Below are positions 1 through 5,053 of a stretch of DNA of 5,053 nt, one piece after another. Positions within the stretch are counted from its first letter, which is position 1, and the number at the start of each line of letters is the position of its first letter. The stretch is from Calditrichota bacterium (lineage in GTDB: Bacteria; Electryoneota; RPQS01), in contig JAGVEU010000374.1 in NCBI GenBank assembly GCA_020057985.1, forward strand, positions 1 to 5,053, given 5' to 3'. Position numbers and translations under genes: made by a program. Under the pieces are notes generated by a model. The model made no database searches and was not told the origin of the DNA. It worked only from the letters and a program-made list of their open reading frames with translations.

Positions 1-81
1 CAAAGTCAACGCAAAATCCGCTGGCAGTTCACAACTAAAGATGCACGCATCAAACTCCGAAGCCTATATCCTTCAGTTTAG
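1..81 (+). pseudogene. C-terminal end of a probable IS630-family transposase (cut by window edge)
   Basis: Frame 1 of the plus strand is open from the window edge for 26 codons and ends in TAG at 79-81. The peptide contains WQFTTKDARIKLRSLYP. From memory this resembles the extreme C-terminus of IS630/Tc1-mariner-type DDE transposases, which often end in a W-x-F-T-T-x-D-A-R-x-K-L-x-x-LYP pattern just inside the right end of the element. The catalytic part lies outside the window, so I cannot tell whether the element is intact. The stop is convergent with, and overlaps, the stop of the minus-strand gene at 78-1223. No terminal inverted repeat or TA target duplication could be fixed from one end only. 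The short length is the main uncertainty; the fragment could belong to another protein. Confidence 0.55.
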
Positions 82-1223
82 ATGGGTTGAGCTACTAGCG
101 CCTTTTCATCATCAAGAATCCTTTGATTAACGAAAGCGAGATACTCTTCCCGACTGCGTTGTATCGAACGTATTTCCTCATTGAGCTTTGCAGCTTCTCT
201 TTCGAGACGGAGCTTTTTGTATATCTCGTCAAATCCTAGGAAAGAAACATTCATCCACCCCTGATTCTCCAGAGGTACTACAATATTTTCATCGCGGTCA
301 ACCCAAGCATCGTCAAAACTTATATTTGTCCATTGCGGATATTTTATCCGCAATTCTTCAAGTAATACAACAAAAGCATCGTATAAACTCGATCTTATAT
401 TGAGAATATGCTCTACGCCTTGAAAATACTCTACTTGATAAAAAAATCTATCGTCGAAAGCTGACATTCTGCTCAAATGATCTGGAGCATTATTGGCGCC
501 GCCCCACTCCCTTAACCAATTTAAAATAATATTACAACGCATTGATCGATCGCAATAGATTTCATATTTTTCATTTTTAGTCTTTGTGTACTTGTCTCTC
601 GCTTCAATATCTTCTTGTTGCCAATATGTGTTCTTATTTCTTAATTTGTCCACGAATTCATCATAATTCGCGTTCAATTCCGTCTTCTTTCTATCATAGT
701 CAAGGTGCTGTTTCGCATATTTTTTCCTCATCTCTTCTTTTAACACATTGCGGATCACTGCATATCGCGCATACTCATTACACATACGTCGAAAACCTTC
801 CACGTCTGGGCAAGATATTCCCATGCTTTCAAGTTTCGCGGTCAGGTTGTCGATTTTGTTGGAGATGTACAATATCTCAGTATTGAGTTCATTGATTTTC
901 GAATCGCATGCTTTGCACTTCTCTGCAATCTCTTGCGAGTACTCTGACTTATCCCGTATTAACTCCGCTTGTTTTATATAAGCGCTGCAAATCGTTTCAT
1001 ATGTATTGAGGATTTGCTTGAGCACAATGCCGTCAAACTGAGGCATGTCCTTTGTGCTGAGGAAGCTGGACACTTTTTCATGATGCGTATAGTAATCCAT
1101 GAAACTTTCCAAAGGCACACTTTGCGTATTTGCAATCGCGTCAATTTCGCCTTGGATTTCGGGGAAGAGCATCTCCTCGATGAAGAGGAGTGCCTGAGTC
1201 TTAGGATCATACTTTTCGGTCAT
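78..1223 (-). CDS. Hypothetical coiled-coil protein with CxxC (second gene of cassette)
   Basis: I do not recognise this 381-residue protein. It is soluble: no signal peptide or membrane segment. In numbering from the ATG at 1223, residues 1-70 are mixed helical and about 75-225 are highly charged (K/E/D/R-rich) helix with probable coiled coil. A break at about 134-144 (MGISCPD) suggests two helical arms. About 226-330 looks globular and aromatic-rich (WLREWGG, FDDRFFYQVEYF, YPQW), and 331-376 returns to charged helix. A CKAC motif falls at 103-106 in the first arm. A GTG in the same frame at 1238 would add five residues, but it has no Shine-Dalgarno, whereas the ATG at 1223 has AGGTG five bases upstream, so I prefer the ATG. 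It begins 18 nt after the upstream gene's stop, so co-transcription is likely. GC is visibly lower than in its neighbours (about 30-38% in three 60-base lines I counted). Its stop overlaps the end of a probable transposase. Function unknown. Confidence 0.8.
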   Translation of the reverse strand: MTEKYDPKTQALLFIEEMLFPEIQGEIDAIANTQSVPLESFMDYYTHHEKVSSFLSTKDMPQFDGIVLKQILNTYETICSAYIKQAELIRDKSEYSQEIAEKCKACDSKINELNTEILYISNKIDNLTAKLESMGISCPDVEGFRRMCNEYARYAVIRNVLKEEMRKKYAKQHLDYDRKKTELNANYDEFVDKLRNKNTYWQQEDIEARDKYTKTKNEKYEIYCDRSMRCNIILNWLREWGGANNAPDHLSRMSAFDDRFFYQVEYFQGVEHILNIRSSLYDAFVVLLEELRIKYPQWTNISFDDAWVDRDENIVVPLENQGWMNVSFLGFDEIYKKLRLEREAAKLNEEIRSIQRSREEYLAFVNQRILDDEKALVAQPI

Positions 1224-1228
1224 TAATT

Positions 1229-1233
1229 CACCT
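1229..1233 (-). promoter_or_regulatory. Shine-Dalgarno deciding the start of the second cassette gene
   Basis: On the minus strand AGGTG lies five bases before the ATG at 1221-1223. The alternative GTG at 1236-1238 has no purine-rich site upstream. This favours the ATG as the start and gives an 18-nt gap after the preceding stop. Confidence 0.65.
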
Positions 1234-1241
1234 GTCACGAG

Positions 1242-2027
1242 CTAAATTGTATGTTCTTCGCCGTCAGCCAATTTACAAATGTCTTTTCTTAGCAAAACCC
1301 TTAGACCGGGGATTCGCCGGCTGATATCGCGGCTAGTAGGGAGCGGGCACCCAGCCTGCTCGAGTTTATCATTGCTAAATATCTGGAACGGTAGGATGTT
1401 TCTTGTGTGGGCGTAATAGGCAATCACGCACTTCTGATGGAAGCGACCATCTCTTTCAAAGGTGAGAACAGCGCTCGGAAGGCGATCTCCGCCCACCACG
1501 CAGTTGCCATAGGTTGGCGCGGACAATTGAATCAGATTGGATGAAACCATCTGCTGCGGCTGAGGCAGTTGTTTTTGCGTCTGTTCTGCGGAAGGAGATG
1601 TACTTGGCGATTGAAGCAATTTGGAAAGAATCGGGCCAAGCATTTCACGAGCCAGAGCGTCCAACATCTTCATTTTCTCGGCTTCAACAGCAAGCATGGC
1701 ACGAGTTCTCTCGGTTTCGACCTGAATGTACGCCGAAGTCGTACGTTGAGAATGGTCACGCATCATACCGGTCAGACCGCCCAGAAACTCTTTCATAAGG
1801 TCTTGTTGCAAGTTTACTTGTCTATCCCATGCTTCATCCGTTTTGCGGCGCTCATCCGTTTCGCTGATTAAGGTCTTGACGCGCTCAGCCGCTACCTTGA
1901 TGGCCGCTATTTTCTGCTGTACTGTTGTGCGCGGATTCTCCCAGTCAATGCCTGTCGCGCGTATGACAGCTTTCTCGTCCTCAGACAGGGAATTCCAGAA
2001 TCTGTCCAAATCTCTTTCGTGCATCAT
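1242..2027 (-). CDS. Hypothetical helical protein with S/P/Q-rich linker (first gene of cassette)
   Basis: I do not recognise this 261-residue protein. No signal peptide or membrane helix is evident. Residues 1-30 form a small N-terminal helical segment (DRFWNSLSEDEKAVIRATGI). About 35-138 is long, charged, alanine-rich helix of coiled-coil type, with a methionine-rich stretch near 110-130. About 139-163 is a Ser/Pro/Gln-rich flexible linker. About 165-261 looks like a separate globular domain, with alternating hydrophobic residues suggesting beta strands (AVLTFERDGRFHQKCVIAYY) and a basic patch near 232-250. The start has two adjacent ATGs (2027 and 2024). The only ribosome-site candidate is a weak GAGAG nine bases upstream, so the start is fairly but not fully secure. 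The next gene begins 18 nt after its stop. One 60-base line I counted is about 53% GC, close to valS and unlike the following gene. The architecture suggests an oligomerising adaptor or scaffold, which is inference only. Confidence 0.78.
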   Translation of the reverse strand: MMHERDLDRFWNSLSEDEKAVIRATGIDWENPRTTVQQKIAAIKVAAERVKTLISETDERRKTDEAWDRQVNLQQDLMKEFLGGLTGMMRDHSQRTTSAYIQVETERTRAMLAVEAEKMKMLDALAREMLGPILSKLLQSPSTSPSAEQTQKQLPQPQQMVSSNLIQLSAPTYGNCVVGGDRLPSAVLTFERDGRFHQKCVIAYYAHTRNILPFQIFSNDKLEQAGCPLPTSRDISRRIPGLRVLLRKDICKLADGEEHTI

Positions 2028-2178
2028 GTCGCTAAACTCTCACGTTGCATCTGAAGGTTCATAGAAGGCACTCCAGTGCAAGATCCTGATTATACACTGT
2101 CAGTGAAACTCCTGTTGCAGCAAGCATCTGCAACGAATACAAGAGCAGAATCGCTAAGACAAGCAGCGTTTTCATGGT
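2028..2178. other. valS-cassette junction: truncated gene, no terminator seen
   Basis: This spacer holds the truncated DUF4139-like start and the upstream region of the cassette. I find no GC-rich hairpin followed by a T-run on the minus strand, so transcripts from valS probably continue into the cassette. A TATAAT hexamer occurs on the minus strand at 2089-2094, but it lies within the V-Y-N codons of the small frame and has no matching -35 at 16-18 bases. A weak internal promoter is possible but unsupported. Confidence 0.4.
2059..2175 (-). pseudogene. Truncated 5' end of a secreted DUF4139-like protein gene
   Basis: The frame opens with ATG 3 nt after the valS stop and ends at TGA after 38 codons. 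Residues 1-20 look like a signal peptide: MKT, then a leucine-rich hydrophobic core, then a likely cleavage at LAA. The mature part starts GVSLTVYNQDLAL. In DUF4139 proteins that I recall, secreted chains begin with a similar (V/L)T(V/I)YNxxLALV pattern and run on for several hundred residues. Here the resemblance stops at codon 34, near position 2073, and none of the three frames beyond it continues the family pattern. I read it as the stump of a gene broken by insertion or deletion; the rest is not in the window. A genuine 38-residue secreted or membrane peptide is the alternative, since the start signals are intact. Confidence 0.55.
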
Positions 2179-4881
2179 TTATGCCTCATTAATAGATTTG
2201 ATTTCTTCGTAATTGCGACTGATCTTTTCCAGTGCATGGTCGAGATCTTTGAGTTTCTGCCGCTCCTGTTCGACCACGTCTTCTTTGGCACGAGACACAA
2301 AATCCTGATTCTCCAGCTTTGCTCGCGTGCTGTTGGCAAGCCTCGCAAGCCGCTCGAGTTCTTTTCCGAGTCTGGCCTGCTCAGCTTTTAGATCAATCAG
2401 TCCTGAGAGTGGAACACAAATTTCGAGTCCATGGGCAACGGCCGAAGCCCAACCTTTTTCTTTATGCGTGCTGAAAGTGAGAGCATCAAGACCGGCGAGC
2501 TTGGCAATAAACGGCGTGAACGTCGTCAGAAATTCCTTCTGCGTTTTTGTGCCACCGAGGATTATGGCTTGCATGGCTGTGGCTTTGGGAATGCTCAGCT
2601 CGCCACGGATATTCCGCAAGGAATTCACCACGTCCTGCAGAAGGGAAAATTCATCCTCCACTTCGGTGTCAATGTACTCGCAGCGCAGCATTGGAAACGG
2701 CGCACGCATGATAGTCTCCGAGCGATGCGATTCCGGCCAGTGGGATTCCGAAAGCTGCCTTAGAGTTTGATAAATCTCCTCTGTGATAAACGGCATGACC
2801 GGATGCAGCAGACGAAGAATGCCATCAAGCACTCCCAATGCTTGAGTTAGGGTCTCGCGCTGCTCCGCTTCAGTGCACTCGGCGAGGCGGGTCTTGATTA
2901 GCTCCAAATACCAGTTGCAGTAATCATTCCAGACAAAGGAATACATTCGTTTCGTCGCTTCAGAAAATCGGAAATCACGGAGTGATTCAGTAACATCACG
3001 TGCAGCCGAAAAGAAGGCTGAAGTGATCCAGCGATCAATCAGGTTGTCCGGTACGGCGGCGATGCAGTCAATCGGCGTATATGCAAACTCGTCACCGTCA
3101 TCCGGCAAATTCATGAGAATGAGCCGCGTCGCATTCCAAATTTTATTAGCGAAATTTCTTCCACTCTCGCATAACTCCGATCCAAAGCGAATGTCTCCGC
3201 CTCTCGGCGTCTGAGAAACTATCGTGAAGCGCAAGGCGTCCGCCCCGTATTGCTCAATGACGTCGAGTGGGTCTGGAGAATTACCAAGTGACTTGGACAT
3301 TTTGCGGCCACTGAGATCTCGCACAATACCCGTGAAGTAGACATCGTGGAACGGTTCAACATGGAAAATCTCCTCAGAAGACATAATCATTCGAGCGACC
3401 CAGAGGAAAATAATATCCGGCGCGGTAATGAGCACGCTGGTAGGAAAGAAATGCTTAAGGTCTTGTGTATTATCCGGCCATCCGAGTGTAGAAAATGGCC
3501 ACAACCACGATGAAAACCACGTGTCGAGCACGTCTGGATCTTGTACGAGAGTCAGGCCTTTATATTTCGGATCATTGGCCGGATCATCCACCGAGCAAAT
3601 GATCTCGCCGGTTTCCTGTACTGTCCAAAGCGGAATACGATGTCCCCACCAAATCTGCCGTGAGATGCACCAGTCGCGGACGTTCTCCAGCCAATGAAAA
3701 TAGGTTTTCTCCCAGTGCTGCGGATGGAATTTGATTCTACCTTCTCGGACGGCGGCGATGGCAGGCTCGGCAAGTCCCTTCATGCTGACAAACCACTGCT
3801 CGGAAAGCAACGGCTCAATGACGGTGCCAGTGCGTTCATTGTGCCCGACTGAATGCGCGTAGGGTTCCACTTTCTCAAGCAAACCCTGCTCTTCGAGATG
3901 CTTGACTACCAACTTGCGCGCAGCTTCGCGTGACAGGCCACGGTATTCTTCGGGAACGGCATCGGTCATTTTGCCCTCCGGACTAATGACCGTCACAAAC
4001 TCAAGACCGTGGCGCTTGCCGATGTCGAAATCATTGGGGTCGTGAGCAGGTGTGACCTTCACGCAACCGGTTCCAAACTCGTGCTCCACATAGGTATCGG
4101 CAACGATCGGGAGTGTACGTCCGACGAGCGGAAGGATTGCCGATTTTCCGTGGAGATGCTTGTAGCGCGAGTCGTCTGGATGCACAGCGATGGCCGTGTC
4201 ACCTAACATAGTTTCCGGACGTGTCGTGGCTACCACCAAGTGACCTGAACCATCAGATAGAGGGTATTTCAGATGCCAAAGGTGAGACTTAACGTTGCGA
4301 TATTCCACTTGCTCATCGGAAAGCGCTGTACGCGAAACAGGATCCCAATTAACAATCCGCTTGCCGCGATAAACGAGTCCCTTCTTGTAGAGGTGTACAA
4401 AGATTGTATCTACTGCGCGCGACAGACTCTCGTCCATCGTGAACCGTTCGCGCGACCAGTCACAGGATGCGCCAAGCTTGCGAAGTTGTTTGAGAATGAT
4501 TCCGCCGTAGAGTTCCTTCCACTGCCAGATCCGTTCAACCATCTTCTCTCGGCCAAGATCATGCCGCGTCAGTCCCTCTTTTTGGAGTTCACTCTCCACA
4601 CGAATTTGTGTAGCAATTCCGGCATGATCCATTCCGGGCAGCCAGAGAGTATCCTCGCCGAGCATCCGATGCCAGCGAATGAGAATGTCCTGAAGCGAAT
4701 TATTCAGCACATGACCAAGTGTCAGCATTCCGGTCACATTTGGCGGTGGAATCATGATCACAAACGGTTTGCAGCCCTCACGAATCGGAGCAACGAAATA
4801 GCCGCGTGACTCCCACGTCTGGTAGATGCGGGTCTCGGTGGTAGAAGGAGTATAGGTTTTTTCGAGAGTCACTTTCGGCAT
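2179..4881 (-). CDS. valS: Valyl-tRNA synthetase (class I), complete
   Basis: This cytoplasmic enzyme attaches valine to tRNA-Val using ATP and hydrolyses mischarged Thr-tRNA-Val. The protein is 900 residues, normal for bacterial ValRS. The Rossmann start carries PPPNVTG (45-51) followed by TLGH (54-57) at the HIGH signature, and PGMDHAGIATQ at 82-92. The inserted CP1 editing domain shows TTRPETMLGDTAIAVHP (219-235) and GTGCVKVTPAHDPNDFDIG (270-288). The catalytic core resumes at WCISRQIWWGHRIP (404-417) and LDTWFSSWLWP (452-462), with an intact KMSKS loop at 527-531. The anticodon-binding helical domain includes WNDYCNWYLELIK (651-663). A C-terminal coiled-coil arm covers about 834-890. The first His of HIGH is Thr54. 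The start is firm at the 5' side: an in-frame TAA lies three codons upstream (4888-4890). No clear Shine-Dalgarno precedes the ATG, and no T-box leader motif is visible. Confidence 0.98.
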   Translation of the reverse strand: MPKVTLEKTYTPSTTETRIYQTWESRGYFVAPIREGCKPFVIMIPPPNVTGMLTLGHVLNNSLQDILIRWHRMLGEDTLWLPGMDHAGIATQIRVESELQKEGLTRHDLGREKMVERIWQWKELYGGIILKQLRKLGASCDWSRERFTMDESLSRAVDTIFVHLYKKGLVYRGKRIVNWDPVSRTALSDEQVEYRNVKSHLWHLKYPLSDGSGHLVVATTRPETMLGDTAIAVHPDDSRYKHLHGKSAILPLVGRTLPIVADTYVEHEFGTGCVKVTPAHDPNDFDIGKRHGLEFVTVISPEGKMTDAVPEEYRGLSREAARKLVVKHLEEQGLLEKVEPYAHSVGHNERTGTVIEPLLSEQWFVSMKGLAEPAIAAVREGRIKFHPQHWEKTYFHWLENVRDWCISRQIWWGHRIPLWTVQETGEIICSVDDPANDPKYKGLTLVQDPDVLDTWFSSWLWPFSTLGWPDNTQDLKHFFPTSVLITAPDIIFLWVARMIMSSEEIFHVEPFHDVYFTGIVRDLSGRKMSKSLGNSPDPLDVIEQYGADALRFTIVSQTPRGGDIRFGSELCESGRNFANKIWNATRLILMNLPDDGDEFAYTPIDCIAAVPDNLIDRWITSAFFSAARDVTESLRDFRFSEATKRMYSFVWNDYCNWYLELIKTRLAECTEAEQRETLTQALGVLDGILRLLHPVMPFITEEIYQTLRQLSESHWPESHRSETIMRAPFPMLRCEYIDTEVEDEFSLLQDVVNSLRNIRGELSIPKATAMQAIILGGTKTQKEFLTTFTPFIAKLAGLDALTFSTHKEKGWASAVAHGLEICVPLSGLIDLKAEQARLGKELERLARLANSTRAKLENQDFVSRAKEDVVEQERQKLKDLDHALEKISRNYEEIKSINEA
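2184..2187 (-). promoter_or_regulatory. Shine-Dalgarno inside the valS 3' end for the downstream small frame
   Basis: GAGG on the minus strand lies within the last codons of valS, eight bases before the ATG at 2173-2175. The valS stop falls between the site and the start, an arrangement that allows translational coupling. It shows that the small frame was, or still is, a translated gene cotranscribed with valS. Confidence 0.6.
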
Positions 4882-5053
4882 GTGTGATTATTGCTTATGC
4901 AAACCTGTGAGCGGATCGCTTTGCTTCTAATAGATAGATGTGGATAGAGATCATTTACACACAGTGGTGTCCTGCTTTAAGTCATTGAAAAATATTGTCT
5001 GATTGATCTGGATGTGCGTAGGGGCGGTCTAAGGTCTTCCGCAGCCCGCCCGC
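4882..5053. other. Leader region upstream of valS
   Basis: No gene is supported here. The valS promoter must lie in it or further upstream, but I see no convincing -35/-10 pair and no Shine-Dalgarno near the ATG. Just before the start is a short TTGC-TTAT-GCAA palindrome (4891-4902), too small to interpret. The conserved T-box sequence AGGGTGGNACCGCG known from Firmicutes synthetase leaders is absent, so this regulation is not supported. Confidence 0.5.
5021..5053. repeat. GC-rich imperfect inverted repeat at window edge (possible REP-like element or terminator)
   Basis: On the plus strand GGGCGG near 5022-5027 can pair with CCGCCC near 5046-5051. An inner alternative pairs GCGG with CCGC around TCTAAGGTCTT. 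The stretch is much richer in G+C than the rest of the leader. It may be part of a dispersed palindromic repeat or the terminator stem of a neighbouring gene. No T-run follows inside the window, and the element may be cut by the edge. Confidence 0.3.

Noticed and set aside
584..1226. Several plus-strand frames of 77-100 codons and a 78-codon minus-strand frame
   Set aside because: They overlap the long coiled-coil gene in other frames and give Cys/His/Ser-rich or Ser/Arg-rich low-complexity products without start signals of note.
1514..1871. Plus-strand frames of 94 and 100 codons opposite the first cassette gene
   Set aside because: They are antisense to a longer frame with better protein-like composition and operon spacing, and have no recognisable domain.
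2327..2770. 147- and 110-codon plus-strand frames
   Set aside because: Both are antisense to the valS C-terminal region; the serine/arginine-rich products are typical of reverse-strand shadows.
4273..4809. 178-codon open frame on the plus strand
   Set aside because: It lies wholly antisense to the highly conserved N-terminal part of valS and its product shows no family pattern, so it is a shadow of valS codon usage.
4928..4950. ATAGAT-type short tandem repeat in the valS leader
   Set aside because: Only two adjacent imperfect units; within chance for an AT-rich intergenic region.
4882..5053. T-box riboswitch controlling valS
   Set aside because: The conserved antiterminator sequence and a following terminator were looked for on the minus strand and not found.
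1..5053. CRISPR array, tRNA or rRNA
   Set aside because: No regularly spaced repeats, and no tRNA-like TTCRA arm or cloverleaf, were seen on either strand.

Overview
The window is bacterial chromosomal DNA in which a housekeeping gene sits next to an accessory segment. The valyl-tRNA synthetase is of ordinary bacterial type. The small remnant behind it resembles the start of DUF4139 proteins, which I associate with uncultivated FCB-type lineages (Zixibacteria/Ignavibacteria-like). That placement is a weak inference; the sequence alone does not fix a phylum.

Layout: every substantial gene lies on the minus strand, so transcription runs from high to low coordinates. (1) 4882-5053 is an intergenic leader with a GC-rich inverted repeat at the window edge. 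(2) 2179-4881 is a complete valS. (3) 2059-2175 is a 38-codon reading frame starting 3 nt after the valS stop, with a good Shine-Dalgarno inside valS. It encodes a signal peptide followed by a DUF4139-like beginning, and then stops, so it looks like the stump of a gene cut off near position 2073. (4) 1242-2027 and 78-1223 are two closely spaced genes for unrecognised, soluble, helix-rich proteins with probable coiled coils. The second has clearly lower GC and carries a CxxC in its helical region. (5) 1-81, on the plus strand, is the last 26 codons of what looks like an IS630-family transposase. Its stop codon overlaps the stop codon of the second coiled-coil gene.

Reading: valS was probably once followed by a co-transcribed DUF4139 gene. 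That gene is now interrupted, and a two-gene coiled-coil cassette bordered by an insertion sequence occupies its place. I see no terminator between valS and the cassette, so read-through from valS could express it. The cassette is the only candidate here for an undescribed system. Its two genes are probably co-expressed, and a physical partnership is plausible, but the sequence gives no direct clue to its activity.
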